A stretch of DNA of 64,000 bases from Corylus avellana (GCF_901000735.1 NC_081548.1:3782001-3846000); one strand, 5' to 3'. Counted from the first letter of the stretch, positions 23,885-36,854 are shown. Numbers and translations: made by a program. Notes: generated by a model from the sequence alone, not told the origin.

Positions 23885-23995
23885 GTCTCTAATGGACAGT
23901 TCAATCTGGTGTCGATCATGTCTCATGAAATAGAAGTCACTTGTTTGAATTTTTTCTTCTCCTTCCCTTGTATAGACATGTAAAAAAAAAAAAAA
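23885..23995 (+). mobile_element. short tRNA-derived SINE, copy 2, 14-bp TSD
   Basis: A 111-bp unit with ACAGTTCAATCTGGTGTC (box-A-like), ACTTGTTTGAATTTT (decayed box B), CTTGTATAGACATG and a poly-A tail. The flanks ACTCATGATCAATG at 23871-23884 and 23996-24009 are identical. Confidence 0.85.
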
Positions 23996-24246
23996 ACTCA
24001 TGATCAATGTAACCCAAAATAAATAAATATTCTAACACTTTATAGAAGAAATTTATAAAAGAATATATTATTCATATCACAGAGTAATGAATACTTCTTT
24101 TTTCTTATCGTCAACCTATCAAATCGATCAAGCCCACCTTATACAAAAGAAGAAAAACCATTTCACCATGATTCATTTGGGATCTGCCAAGCTGATTTTT
24201 TTTCAACTTATTATAAGATTTCGTAAAGTAAAAGACACAAAGAAAC

Positions 24247-24330
24247 AGATCCCACAAAAATTGGGTCAGAATTTCAAATTTTTGACGGAATCAGATCCCA
24301 CAAAAATTGGGTCAGAATTTCAAATTTTTT
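24247..24330. repeat. 46-bp tandem duplication
   Basis: GATCCCACAAAAATTGGGTC followed by AGAATTTCAAATTTTT occurs twice in a row with almost no change, a recent local duplication. Confidence 0.85.
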
Positions 24331-24358
24331 ACGTTAACTTTGATATGTTTTTATTAAA

Positions 24359-24742
24359 AATTTTTTACTTTAAACTGCTGAATTATCACGCAATTTAAGA
24401 ATATTTTTTTAATGTTTAAAACCTCTTAATTAGACCCTTGAACTTTTAACTGCAATAAATTTAAACCATTCCAAAGTGAGACAATGACGTTTATATTCGA
24501 CTTTTTTATAAAATTTCGAATTTACCCTTAATTTCAAATTAAAAAAAAAAAAGTTGTAAAATTAAAATCAGAGATATTTTGGTCTTTTTAAGTTTTGCCG
24601 TTAGAAGTTACCGGTTAAATCTGACGGAGGGGTTCAAATTGATTACAATTGAAAGTTCACAGGTCCAAATCGAGAGGATTTGAATATTAAGGAGTTTTCT
24701 CAAATTACAAGATCATTCAATAGTTTAAAGTAAAATTATCCC
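24359..24742. mobile_element. foldback MITE, Mutator-like family A
   Basis: The arms TTTTACTTTAAAC...TTGAACTTTTAACTGCAAT and GATTACAATTGAAAGTTCAC...GTTTAAAGTAAAA are mutual reverse complements around an A/T-rich loop with TTACCCTTAATTT. TATTAAA stands on both sides (24352-24358, 24743-24749), perhaps the remains of a 9-bp duplication. Related copies are at 31230 and 38033. Confidence 0.7.
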
Positions 24743-25353
24743 TATTAAAGACACATGTAAAAATTGCATGTATAACGAAAATAGATGTCAATTTAACAAA
24801 CAAAATAATTTTTTTTATTTTCAACTTAATTTAGAAGAAACTTTGTCTTTTTCATTCTAACTTCCTTTAGAGGATCTTCATCAATCTGAATTTTTCTTTA
24901 TTTATTTATTTTTTAATAAAAGTTGGTTCCTCCTATGGTTCTAATTGGTCTCTATACATTGTATGAAAAGTTGCATGACAAAACATGATGACAGCTTTGG
25001 AGACATGATTTGAAAAAGTCAAAAATAGTTAAAACAAAAACGTAGAATCCCATAAAAAAATAGTCAAAGTCCTAGGAATTAGGTGGTGGAAACAGGATCC
25101 TACAAGGAAGATACGATGATTACTTACTTTATTCCATACATACTATTTCCTTCCAACAACACCACATTTTCCTAATCCATCTGCACCAACATCTATGACT
25201 GACTCTATCAATGCATCTATCTATCTATCTATCTTCCTTTCTTCTTCATCATTTGCGGCTACACTTGCTCTTCACAAAATGCACACGTTTCCCGATGAAC
25301 CAGATGCAACGTTCTCAATCCCACTCGAAACAAACTAAATATAAAATTATTAA

Positions 25354-25955
25354 GGAAAAAATATAAAAAACTCATCAAATTAACAGTTATTTGTGGTAGA
25401 GCTTCATAATATTTAAAATGTACTAAAATAAATCATCAAACTATCAAAATGTATTAAAAAGGTCACTTATTATTATTATTTTTTTTTATATTCCTATAAT
25501 ACCGCTATTCTTATAACAAATTAAATAATTAAAAAATATTAAAAACCAACCAATTTTTTAAGAATACAAAAAAAAAAAAAATCAATGGTCGAATAAAAAT
25601 AATTTTTTAACGAAATTTGACTATAAGGACTAAATTATTATTTTTGGAATATCTCAAGAACTTTTTATTTTACTTTCGTACGCCAATTACAGTGACTAAT
25701 TATTTATTTATTCAAAAAAACTTTTTTTTTTTTTTTTTTTTGTATTTATTCGACCATTGGTTTTTTTTTTTTTTTCTACAATTAGTTTATTATTTTATTT
25801 GTTAAAAGAATAAAGGTATTACATGAATATAAAAAAATAAGTGACATTTTTGATACATTTTGATAGTTTGATAGGCTACTTTAATACCGTTTGAACATTA
25901 TAAGGCTCTATCATAAACGATTGTTAATTTATGATACTTTTTTATATTTTTTTCC
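25354..25955. mobile_element. long foldback element, family B copy 1
   Basis: Arms of about 200 bp (GGAAAAAATATAAAAAACTC...ATTCCTATAATACCGCTATTC and its mirror ending TATATTTTTTTCC) enclose a unique core with TTTGACTATAAGGACTAAAT and GAATATCTCAAGAAC. Flanks AATTATTAA and TTTTATTAA match at 7 of 9. A second copy is at 40086-40690. Confidence 0.8.
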
Positions 25956-26640
25956 TTTTATTAAATATATTGAATTAAAATTGACATATATAATTTTATA
26001 AACATATCTCAAACATAACTTAAACCTACCTGACACGCGATTGCCATCTCTACTCCAAATGCCAAAAAAAAAAAAAAAGAAGAAATTTCTCTTTCATCTT
26101 TCTTCAACCATTGATTTTGCAAGACTAATTGAATGTGTGGGATCCTACAAATTCAATGATTAGATTAAAAAAATACTAAATATCACCCATTAAATGAATA
26201 TTTAATACTACACTTTCATCTAACCTTATCTCATTAAATCTAATGTATGTGACAATGTCCATTACCCACAACACAATTATTGTCTAGCAATCTACTTAGA
26301 AACGAGGGTTCCATGTGAACCCTCTTGCTGTGCTGGAGATCCTTATCCTCAATGATCTCTGTTTAGTGATTATCACTCCACATGGAAAATTATAACCCTA
26401 CACTCCAATTGAAAATCAGCTTTAAATCTCTCTTACTTCGTTTTCAAGTTTCCCATCAAAGGAAATAATGGAATTCAGGGACTTCCAATAGAAGTGAAAT
26501 GGCTGAGCTAACTTTTCCAGAATTTTCGCCTAAAAAAGAAAATACTGTTAACTCCATGTTTTGCATGTCAGAGAGCAGTGGCAGCAGACAGCTAGCACAT
26601 GACAGCATACAGTAGACAGTAGGCCTCAAGTTGTCACTTT
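25956..26640. other. intergenic DNA
   Basis: AT-rich then more mixed. A small stem-loop, GAGGGTTC-CATGT-GAACCCTC, is at 26304-26324. The EBF transcript probably ends near the right end of this stretch. Confidence 0.45.
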
Positions 26641-26649
26641 TACTTCCAA

Positions 26650-27592
26650 GTGTCCCAGATTCTGATCAAATACAGCAAATCATTTGATAATTGCATGCAG
26701 AGCGAGAGTAAAAAGCAAGAGGCACACGACAGAATTCAATTCATTTACAGCTACATCGAAATACAAAGACTGCAAATTTTTATTTATCTTCCCCGGAATA
26801 GGGTGGAATGCATACAACACAAAGGGCAGATAACAATTTTTTCATTACATGAGGTTGCAGAGCAGAGTTTGGAAACAATCGAAGCCTTAAAAACCAGGAG
26901 CTTGGTGAAAAAAAAACAACCCTCCGTGAGGAAGAGGTTGTCATGGCAGACTATGTATAAACCCATCTGCCACGGCCAAAGCCCCAGAAACACAAGGCAT
27001 CAAAAATTTCAAACTGTCAAAGGCAAACCATCACAGTAATTGACCAAGGAACATAACCTGCCCTTTGAGGAAAACAGAGACCCAACCATCACGTGCAGAA
27101 CACAAAGGTTCAAAAACGTGAAAGACTCGGTAAAATACAATAGACAGACTCACAACTGGCGAAGAAGTGTAAAAAAGGACTTGGAAGGGGAGAATAATAG
27201 CCTAGCACATGCATGAAGACTAGGCTAAAAACACCAGGTGCTGACACCCAGCAATACAAAAACCATGACAATTAGAAAGAAACCATATAGTTTCAGAACT
27301 CGGTAACTATGTTCTCAGGGAAATACAGCCATGACAAAATGAAGCCCCATTACTTGGAGCAAAAAAACTGGCAACAGATTCCCAATAAAGGAAACCTGTA
27401 AAAAGTGTTGATGGCTGTACTCCCTGGAAAAGGGAACCGGGTGACTGAATTACTGAAGACCCATAGCTGATGGACCCAAAAAAATACATAACCTGCTACT
27501 AGCAAAACCCGAGTGGAATTCTGAGACCTGATTAGTTCAACCCCGTCCTTCCATGAATCAGGAATGGGGGGTTTCAACACGTCATTCCCTGC
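26650..27592 (-). promoter_or_regulatory. likely long 3' UTR of EBF with U tracts
   Basis: This stretch is less AT-rich than true intergenic DNA, has no coding frame and follows the EBF stop directly on the minus strand. Read as RNA it contains uninterrupted U tracts of 7 (27484-27478), 7 (27367-27361), 6 (27176-27171) and 9 (26916-26908). In Arabidopsis the long EBF1/EBF2 3' UTRs carry poly-U elements through which EIN2 represses translation. The same role here is inference. The true 3' end is not known. Confidence 0.5.
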
Positions 27593-30502
27593 TTAGTGAA
27601 GGATGTCACACCTCCATAGCTGCTCCACAAGCAGGTCAACTGTGCTAATGCTGGTTGCATTGCAGTGTTGGAGATTCAACCCCATGAGGTTCTGACCCAA
27701 TTTCACCAAGGCAGGCAAGCTTTTGTCGGTTATCAAAGAGCAACCTGAAAGTGAGAGTATCTGGAGATTGAGCTGGTTTGCCCGGGCCAGCGCTGCAATC
27801 CCACAATCTGTGATCATGCACTTTGAAACATCAAGATCACCAAGCAATGGGCAGTTTTCTGCTATTGCAACCATGCTTGAATCACTGATCTTCCAACAGC
27901 CATCTAGATTTAGCATTTCAAGAGTCCAACCATGCAGCTCGGCCAAAGATGAGACCACTTTGTCTGTCAGATTCACGCAACCACCAAGATTAACCTTTAC
28001 CAGACCAGCCTCAAAGTTCTCAAGCAGTGGGAGAAACCCAGCATCTGTTATTCCCTGAAGCCCACTCAAATCCAAATGCTGCAGTTGAGGACACAACTTC
28101 CCCAACACTGCCAGGCTAGCATTACCAAACCCAGGGCAGCTTTGGATGGACAATGATCGCATGGATTTGCAAGGAGATGGCAGATGCAACCCCATATTTT
28201 GATCCTTAATACCCAAGCAGTTCACCATAGCAAGAGCCTTCAATTTTGCACCACAGTTTAGTAAACCAAAAAACCCAACTTGGGTGATCCTGTGGCACTC
28301 TTCCAATTGCAGGCTCTCAAGTGACCCTGCAGCTTTGGCAAAAGAGACCAGCCCACTATCAGAAAACAACGCACACTTGCGGAGACAGAACTGTTTTAAA
28401 TTTGGGCAACCTTTACCCACAGCTTCAAGTCCTGTATCTGTTACCCCTCGGCAGGATGTAATTGAGAAGGATTTCAATTTCTGCAACCCATGACCATTGC
28501 TCATGACCCAGAAGCCCCTTTCACTCACATTTGGAAGGCTAATGAGGGCAAGATCAGTTACAGCCTTGCCATAGTGTCCAATAACAGCCAGAGACACATC
28601 AGTAATGTTCAACGCCTGCAGCTTCACCTTAGTTAGGACATAAGAGGCGGAAGCTAATAAACTAGCAACACCTTGATCTCCAACAAGGGGGCAATCTTTA
28701 ATGGAGATGGACTTCAGATTGGGGCAGCAGCGCCCGATAGCTTGCAGGCCTTCATTCCCGATTTTTGAACAGGACTCTATTGTTAAATCAGTCAGATTAG
28801 GACAGTGTTTGGCAACTGCAAGCAAAGCCTTTTCAGTAATTTCAGGGCACTGGCAAAGTTCAAGCTTTTCAAGCAGGTGACACCCATTAGCAATCTCACA
28901 CAGACCTTCATCTCCTACAGAAGAAAGATTCCACAGAGAAAGCACCCTCAGAGAAGGGCAGCCACGGGCAATTGCCCTGAGACCAACGTCAGTCACCCTG
29001 CGAGCAGAATTGCTTCCCTGGATCATAAGCTTTCCCAAACCACCACGACTAGCAGTTCCAACAGCAATGGCAGCAAGTCTAACATCTGTTGCCTTCTTCC
29101 CTTCCAAGCTCCTAGAAAGGTATCCATCACTCTCAATTTCCTGATCTTCGGCCTTATTCTCAGCACTCTTTGCCTCGGGCTTCAAATATTCAGGGGTTGA
29201 GTTGCTGCAGAGTTCATCCCTACAGATATTGCTTAAAAGAGTAAGCCAACGCTTGGAAACAGAGGCACAGGCACTCCTCTCCTGGCCTCCAGGCAACCTC
29301 CTGAATATCTCAAAGAGGCATTCATCTGGTAGAACATCAATAGAGACCTGCTTCTTCTGCTCAACCCTTTCTCCACTGAAGACAAACGGAGCGCTAATGC
29401 GAGACCTCTTGCGAGAAGGAAAATAGACATCCACATGACGACCAAGTGACAAAAAGAGGCTAGATTCCTTGGGGTTAGGGTATATTGACCCCCGACGGCA
29501 AAAATCATCATCTCCTGAGAACCCAAAACCAATACAATTCAGACAAAATATTCTAACAGAATAATCCAAATAATATTCTGCATTCAATAATTTCACAATC
29601 CACATCCAGATGAATATCAGAACGTGTGTATGTGTCAATTAAATTTGTATACAAACAATTAGTGATCCCTTATGTACAGCATACTTACTCAGAAAAGGTA
29701 AAGAAGAGAAGAAATTACAGAATTTCTATATTAGAATTTTTGCTATAACGGCCCAACAGAACATAAATACTCCATGCAGCTTGCCTAACCCAACTATTAC
29801 ATTTATAGGAAACAAACAACATAAATCATGAAACTCACTACTTTCCTTTTCCCTCTTTTCTTATAAACCAAAAAAATCACGGCTCCAATACCAACACAGC
29901 TCCATAGACTAAAACAGAGATCATAATCTAAGATCTCTTATCAGATCCAACATAAAGAAGCGGTTATCTCACCTCTAATACATAAATCCAACTACATCTA
30001 CTTCAACAAAATAAAAATTTTCTTAACAAAACACCAACATAAGACTCAAAAGTCATATGATCAACACTAAGAACACCCGATCCAAAAGTAAACCAGCTCA
30101 ACAAACTCAACAAGAGCTAACTGTAATCATATGAAACCCACAAACAGATAAAAGCTCTAAAGTAAAGCCTTAAATTACTCAAGAAACCATAACCCAAAAC
30201 ATCACAGAGACCAACAAACCCGCCTGATCAACCACAAATTTACGAAACAACTAGCCCGATATGTCCATGAATTTCACAAGAAAAGTTGACCCAACGATCC
30301 AACAACTCCCAAAACCAACGAGACCCATCTCAAAAATCAAAACTACGTATCTGATTCTGATCTACAACCATACCAGCTAAACAACCTCAGAAACAGATAT
30401 TTCAAACACACCCACATATATATTCAACGTAAAAACATGAAATTTGAAACAAGTAGGTGAAATAATCGAAAGCTTACCACTGAAACCGAAGAGCTTAGAC
30501 AT
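27593..30502 (-). CDS. EBF: EIN3-binding F-box protein (EBF1/2 type)
   Basis: Exon 1 (30502-30478) encodes MSKLFGFS plus one base; after a 963-base GT-AG intron, exon 2 (29514-27593) continues GDDDFCRRGSIYPNPKESS, giving 648 residues. Residues about 65-110 are an F-box (VLPDECLFEIFRRLPGGQER...SVSKRWL). From about 150 to the end run some eighteen leucine-rich repeats with the (D/T)xGLxAI...CPxLxxL pattern, ending EQLWRCDILH. EBF1/2 are the substrate subunits of SCF ubiquitin ligases that bring EIN3/EIL1 to degradation and so damp ethylene responses in the nucleus. Two exons, the short first exon and the start sequence match this family. A longer frame reading into the intron is a shadow. EBF1 versus EBF2 cannot be decided. 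Confidence 0.96.
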
Positions 30503-30900
30503 GGGTGTAGCTCAAAAAACCGTGGGAGGTCGAATCTGCACCTGTTTCCACCCGATAACCCTCCGAAGAGAGCAAAAAAAAGACACCCAAAGAATACTAA
30601 GGCAGACAGGACGACGTAGAGAGCTTCAAAGCCGGAGTTCATGAGAGATTTGGGATCTAGGAGGACATGAAAACCCTATCAGATAGGGCAAAAAGAGAGG
30701 CGAGGAGAACGAGGGAGAAGGAGAAAAGAGTGGAGAAAAATGAACGGTGGGGTGTGGGTCTATCGGTAGCTTTTATTGTGAGGGGAATGGGGTTTCTGTA
30801 CATGACGATACACGCAAGTGTCACCACATGCAATGTATTTGTGCCTAGAAGTGGGGTTTCTCTGTTATATTCTCCCACCAAATAAAAACCAGATTCCAGG
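30503..30900 (-). promoter_or_regulatory. EBF 5' UTR and proximal promoter
   Basis: About 30503-30660 looks like leader sequence, and the promoter follows to the right. ATGTATTTG at 30835 and TACATG at 30801 loosely resemble EIN3-type sites (ATGTA core), which would fit the known ethylene induction of EBF genes. The match is weak and no TATA box is evident. Confidence 0.35.
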
Positions 30901-31046
30901 TAGCGGTTTTCTCGTTTTTGGTTTTCGGTTTTGCTTTTGGAAGAAGGTGGGGGTTGTTTTGTTTACATGGAAATTTAGCAATGTATTCCATCTCTTTTAA
31001 CCTATACGCCAAGTTCAACTCATAAAATCACTCCCATAATATAAAT

Positions 31047-31054
<8 letters not shown>

Positions 31055-31085
<31 letters not shown>
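31055..31085. repeat. (TA)n microsatellite
   Basis: About fifteen uninterrupted TA units. Confidence 0.9.
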
Positions 31086-31088
<3 letters not shown>

Positions 31089-31229
31089 ACTATAGCATTT
31101 GGCAAATATAAAATTCTATAGTGCAAAAAAATACTAAAAAAGAAGTTATATCCAGCTCTCCAAATCTTTTTGCACAATGCTCGTATCCCTCAATAAAGCT
31201 AAATAATTTTCTGTTTATTTTTCTTTAAA

Positions 31230-31626
31230 GGATAACTTCATTGAAGACATCTAAATTTTCACTCGATTTGACAAACCCCCTTTAAACTTTAAAATTTTTT
31301 AATTTAGTCCCATGAACTTTTAATTGCTCTCAATTTGAACTCCTCCGTCAAATTTAGCCGTTAGAAATACTACAAAAAACCAAAATATTCCTGATTTTTG
31401 TTTTTTTTTTTTTAATTAAAAAAAAAAAAAAGTTATGGAATTAAGGGTAAAGTTAGAATTTTATAAAAAGGTCAGGGGTAAAAATGTCATTTAATGTTTA
31501 AAATTTGACGGAGGGTCCAAATTGATTGCAATTGAAAGTTTAATGGACTAAATTGAGAGATTTTGAAGTTTATGAGGGGTTTACCAAACCGGGTGTAAGT
31601 TTAGGGGATTTCAGTGAAGTTACCCA
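31230..31626. mobile_element. foldback MITE, Mutator-like family A
   Basis: The left arm GGATAACTTCATTGAAG...CCCATGAACTTTTAATTGCT pairs with the right arm ATTGCAATTGAAAGTTTAAT...TTCAGTGAAGTTACCC around a poly-T/poly-A loop. Flanks TTCTTTAAA (31221-31229) and TTTTTTAAA (31627-31635) differ at one base of nine. Confidence 0.75.
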
Positions 31627-33139
31627 TTTTTTAAAAATAATAATTGCTCAATTCTCTCTCCTCTCAAATGGATTTGAAGGGGTTTTGATATATAAAAAAA
31701 GAATAAAAAAAATATTTAAATAGATTAGAGAAGGATTTAGAGAATGAGATGTGGGGTGCAGTGAGGTTTTTTTTTTTTTTCCTCAAATGGATTTGAAGTG
31801 GTTTTGTGAAAAAAAATAAAAAAAAATAAAGAAAAATATTTAAATGAAGTAGAGAAAGATTTAAATAATAAAAATGCAGGGTGTAGTGAGTTTTTAGCTA
31901 AAATTTGGCTAAAGTTTAGGAAGTGGGATGCAAATGCTTAAAAAAAAAAATTAAAAAAAAAGGACAATTTGAAGTTTAAGATTAATGAGAACATAATTCA
32001 ATACATCCTTTAAATAAAAGTACTTTATATATGTTTTAAAATGAAAGGTAATTTTTTTTTACTTTGTGTTCTTTCAACATATATAAATTTTTTAAAAGTA
32101 AATGTTAATATTTTTTAAAATACATTTACTTTCATTGAAAAAAAAATAGTATAAATTAAATATTATTTAGAGAAAATTGTTGTATTTTAACATTTTGTTA
32201 ATATGTGACGTATCAAATTATATCATATATTTTACTACTTTCATTTTTAACTAAGAAGGGCACAATTTCCTTTCCTTTTATTTTATTTTCACTTATTTAT
32301 TTATTTTTTTTAAGAGTAATGTTAAAGGTCCTCCTTGTGTCCCCCCAAATTAATGCAACTTTTAAAATTACCATTAAATTAAAAATCTAATAGTAATTTT
32401 GAAAACACATTAAATTTGAAAAACACTAAAAAAACTTGTAGCATTATTCTTTTTTTAATGGAGGAGTGGTGATAATATTTATATATAGTAGATTATTTAA
32501 TAAGTCTTTGACTATGTGGGTAATTAACTACAATTGTTGTCAAGTTACTATAACGTTTATTACAAAGTTATTTACAAATTAATGTAACAGTTCATACTTA
32601 GTTAAATAATTAAACAAAAATCTGATTTCTAAACTTAATTAATTAACAGTTGAGTTGTCAACCATATGCCCTCAATCATTTTATCAATTATAAACTGTCA
32701 ATCTCTCACATCAATTTGTAAAAAAAATATATAAAAATAAAATAAAATTGTAGTATCCAAACATTTTCCTATATATTTAATTTTTCGGTTTTTAGGACAA
32801 CATTTACCTTTATATTCCAAAGTATATAATAATAAATTGCATGTGGAAACTGATATAGGCAACTAATGACTTTGCGTGGATAGATATTTTCAGTAATTTT
32901 GTTGTTGGATTGATGGAAATTTGGGCAACAAACGTAAGAGAGTTAGAACATGTTTAAGATTGCATTGAGAAATAAAGATTTTGTCTATATTAAAAAAAAA
33001 AAATGAAAGAATTTATTTTTTATTTTTTTATGAAATCGAAATGTCTAAACAAATTTTGGGCTACTCACCTACTAGCTTGAGCTAAAAAATTCCGTAAAAA
33101 TTTTCACATAGTTATTGTTCGATTTATTAACAATTCAAA
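31627..33139. other. AT-rich intergenic DNA
   Basis: Two similar stretches (CTCAAATGGATTTGAAG(G/T)GGTTTTG..., about 31663-31760 and 31778-31895) form a direct duplication of about 115 bases. The rest is poly-A/T-rich with no gene. Confidence 0.5.
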
Positions 33140-33740
33140 TAATAAATTACTGAAAATTCAAATCCGGTCGGGGCCACTAACTTTTAATACATGGCCAAAG
33201 ATTCAGAAAAGCAAATTCAGGAATCAGGGCCATTCAGTATTATCAGGAACTCCATCTTATGGCCATTGGTAGCATAGAAGAGGCATGTCAAGTGGATATA
33301 ATTGCTGAGTGAACAACCCACAAGGCCACAACAGAGCTGCCTAACAGAGATGTAGGGCATGCCCAGATGCCAACCCCTAGCATTATTTTCAAACTCATTA
33401 AGACACTGAGGGATTTGTATGGTTTTTTTGGCCTCCACTTGGCTCCACTTGGCCTCTAAAATGGGGTCAGTGTGTTGGGCACTGCTGGGTTGTCTGCCTT
33501 GGTGCCTTGAATCTTGATGCATAGCTTCCACTCATCCCACTGGGTGAAAATATGTTACACCTTCTTGGTTAGGATACATTGAGTGAAAATATAGATGGAT
33601 TTTGCACATAAAAATGGCATGTGGGAAGATTAGTTGTAGTTGTTCTACCTGAGTATGATTGTCCAACGGGAGCTGCACATTGAGGGACCTCTACAGTGAA
33701 AACCAGAGGCGTTCCCTCAAGTCCAACTGAATTATAACTT
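33140..33740 (-). other. unrecognised GC-richer island with a 104-codon frame
   Basis: This patch is visibly less AT-rich than its surroundings and reads like transcribed DNA. The longest frame (33531-33217, minus) gives QGRQPSSAQHTDPILEAKW... and a Cys/Leu-rich end. I do not recognise it, there is no intron or homologous motif to support it, and it may be a pseudogene exon, a non-coding RNA or part of a transposon. Confidence 0.25.
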
Positions 33741-35120
33741 GATTCAGTCTCATCAGGGTATCAGTGAAATTCAAAACAGTTAATACTAATAGGATTTAGA
33801 ATTTTTATTTTGAGAGTCGAATTCTCACCCTAGTACATGTTCAACCCCTTTGGAGATTTTCTTGAGACGAGTAAAAACTGAACCACCACCAGTAATAGTT
33901 TGTAGTCTAAATTGGGAGCTTTATTAGTAGTATTTACTACTATGCAGTGTAAGTGGGGAAGACAAACGCTTCAATGGGTCCAAGACTCCTGCTAAGAAGT
34001 TCAAGGATTTATTTGCTCAAAAAAGAAAAAATCTAATAGTTCAAGGATTTATTTTTAGATGATGTGCGAAAGACAACAATCACGCACAACAACACCTCGT
34101 ATATTATATGTGTGGTTCTCTCAATGTGTGGTATATCCACAAGTGGAGGTGACCATGGAAATTTCATTATCAAATACAGAGTACAACAATAGTGACAAAA
34201 AATAAAAATAAAAAAAAAAATAAATAAAACCTCCACTTAGAATTGAAATGCTTAATACACCCAAATCACACTTTGTACAACAGAGAAAAGGAAAAAAAAA
34301 ATACAAATTCTCTTTTGCTGGACATAAATAGCGGTTGGCCTCTCTCTCATTGTGACTAAGCGTCAAACAGAACTCTCTTTTTGCTGCACGCTCAAAGCCG
34401 GAGCCATTTCTATTGAATGCTGCAAAATATCCCGTTTACACAACAACCTGGCCTGATTGAAGTTATTATCCTCTTCTTTTATAACTTATAAGGTCCGTTA
34501 ACAACATAACACCAAAACAAGTGGGAGAGTAAAACAAAAATATTAAAAATAAAAAAATAAAAACGTTTAAAATTACATTTATTTCACGTTATAACTTTTT
34601 TTAAAAAAAGAGAAACAAAAAATACCATCAAGAAACAGGCACTACTTTGACTTTCCACATGTACTAAAATATGGTTGACAAATGTTTCACACATGTATTC
34701 TAGTATTATACCGTGTTTGAAAAGCAATATATGGAGAATGCAGTGAATATGAGTCCGCTTTAATTGACTTTGTAGGTTTAAGGAGGGCGACAGAGGGGGG
34801 CCATCTTTTAAATGTTATATTTTAGTTTTCTCCAAACTCGACGCAATGACGCTCTTTGTAGGTAGATGCATGTACTTCCCACAATTCACGAACCTTCCTT
34901 CTCATAATTATCAACCTCCCTTCTACCTTCCTTTTTCTTAACCTACTTCAACTTGTCATATACAGGAAGTGCATCCATGGAATCTTTTGGGGCCTATTTC
35001 TCGCATTCTCCATATGTGTTTGTCTTGAGATCCCGTGCTCGCTAGTGCAATACCTTTAATTTGGCCCATTTATTGTTATGTTCTCCAGATGCATCGGTTT
35101 GATGCGGGAAGCGCTACGGT
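33741..35120. other. intergenic DNA
   Basis: No gene or clear element. Several poly-A stretches near 34200-34300 and 34540-34620. Confidence 0.4.
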
Positions 35121-35850
35121 TAGGGGTGGACAAATTAACCGATTATCGTACCAGCTGTCTATCAACTGCGTCCGAACCAACATTAACCGTCAATCGACAA
35201 AAGTCGGTCGGTAATCGGTTAAGATTTTTATATCAATTTTTTCTTTAGTAATCAGTAAAACATTTTTCTTATCGGTTTCCGAACTGGACCAATAAGGAAC
35301 CAATAGTGGGGGTATAAAACGACGTCGCTTCATTTTTTATTTTTAAGTTTTCCTAATATACAATTTATTGAAATCAAAACTAGGTAGTTTTGGGATGCTA
35401 TATATACGTCTCCCCTAACCCTAAATCAAATCCTTTGCTGCCCCCTTTGCTCTCTCGACTCTCGCAGTACTCTCACTCTCAACGCTTTGACTTTCGCACA
35501 CTCTTCTCGGTCTCACTCTTAGCTCTCTCGCAGGACGCCCCTCTCGTCACTCTCAGCTCTTGACCGTCTCTATCTAGCTCTGTCGTCATTGTGTTCCTCT
35601 TTTGTCGTGAGTCCATGACGGCGTGGTTTGACTCCAGTTGTCGGTGGTGCAATGTCGGAGTCTCATGTTAGTGGGTTGCGCGGTGCTGCAACGTCGAAGC
35701 CTCGTGGGTTGCGCAGTGCTGGTATGATGGTGCTGGTCTAACGGTAATCGATTATCCGAACCATTATTAACCGAAATTTTCTAAATAATTTATTATTGAA
35801 ATGTTATCGATTAATTAACCAAATTAATTGATAACTTTAGGGTTGTGAAC
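35121..35850. mobile_element. hAT-like element with promoter-like interior
   Basis: The left end TAGGGGTGGACAAATTAACCG begins with the TAGGGGTG tip of the other hAT-like elements here, followed by repeated AACCGATTA/GGTAATCGGTTAA words that recur near 35750-35830. The right tip is not clear. The interior (35398-35600) contains a TATATATA box, a telo-box AACCCTAA at 35417-35424 and a pyrimidine-rich leader with repeated CTCTC/ACTCTC words. The limits are approximate. Confidence 0.55.
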
Positions 35851-36352
35851 GTAATTGACGCATCCTGTATTGTTTATCAAGAAATAGTGAAACTTCGTTG
35901 AAGATATATGGACGTAGTCCTTAGTAGTGAACTACGTAAATCTCTGTACTTATGATTGTTTGCCTTAGCGTTTTTAATATTTTTTGCATCTTATTGGCTC
36001 GGGAAAATAAGATAGATTTCCTAACAAGAGGTGGGCGAGAGGGAACAAATGACCTCTTGTCCGGTCTAAAAACATTGAAAAAATAAACGAGCCCGAGATG
36101 TGATTAATTAATTAATTAATTAATATATTTCCAATAGGTTCTTTATCCTTGAATAGAAGCCATCCACTTACAATCTTCCATGATATCCCAAGTTGAGTGA
36201 TTTCTAATCAAATTCTCCCTTTAATTTAATATTTTAATTTCCTTGTACAATATTCCTCATCCCAACTTGATCATTTTCAATGCCTCCTAAGCTGTGCATT
36301 TTGGAAGTTTGCACGTGCATATATATATATATATATATGATTCATTTGACAT

Positions 36353-36394
<42 letters not shown>

Positions 36395-36854
36395 TCATTT
36401 GAGATATCCAGGTGCACCTCCCAAACCACAATACATTCAACTTGACCTATTCTAATGTGTCTTGAAAGATCCAGTTGTACACCCATGTCCTAGGATCTAT
36501 TAAGGGAACATGGCATATGGTATTATTATATAACTAATTATATAATTAGGCTGCACGGGGCAAGTTGGCCACTTCGATTATGTTACATTTATCTTAATTA
36601 AGATTAAAATAATAATAATAATATAATGTTCTTAATTAATTAAAACATCTCGTAACTCATAAGCATGTTCTTTTTCAGATTTTGCAATATAGGGTTTTTG
36701 TGTGAACCAAGGTCGATCTTATTAGTTGTTGCCAGTAGTACACATGGTGGATCTGAGTTTACTATCGTTTTTATCATATATCCACTTATACAGATCAGCC
36801 CCCCTCATCAATATTCAACAGTATTGGTGTTATGGTTCATGTAACACTTATCAT
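35851..36854. other. intergenic DNA with AT microsatellites
   Basis: (AT)n tracts at 36319-36338 and 36356-36391 are separated and flanked by two copies of TATGATTCATTTGA(C/G)ATATC, so the tract region is a small duplication. No gene. Confidence 0.55.

Noticed and set aside
29515..29638. Extension of the EBF frame into a 681-residue protein
   Set aside because: The extra N-terminus is intron sequence. Splicing to MSKLFGFS at 30502 restores the family's start with good donor and acceptor.
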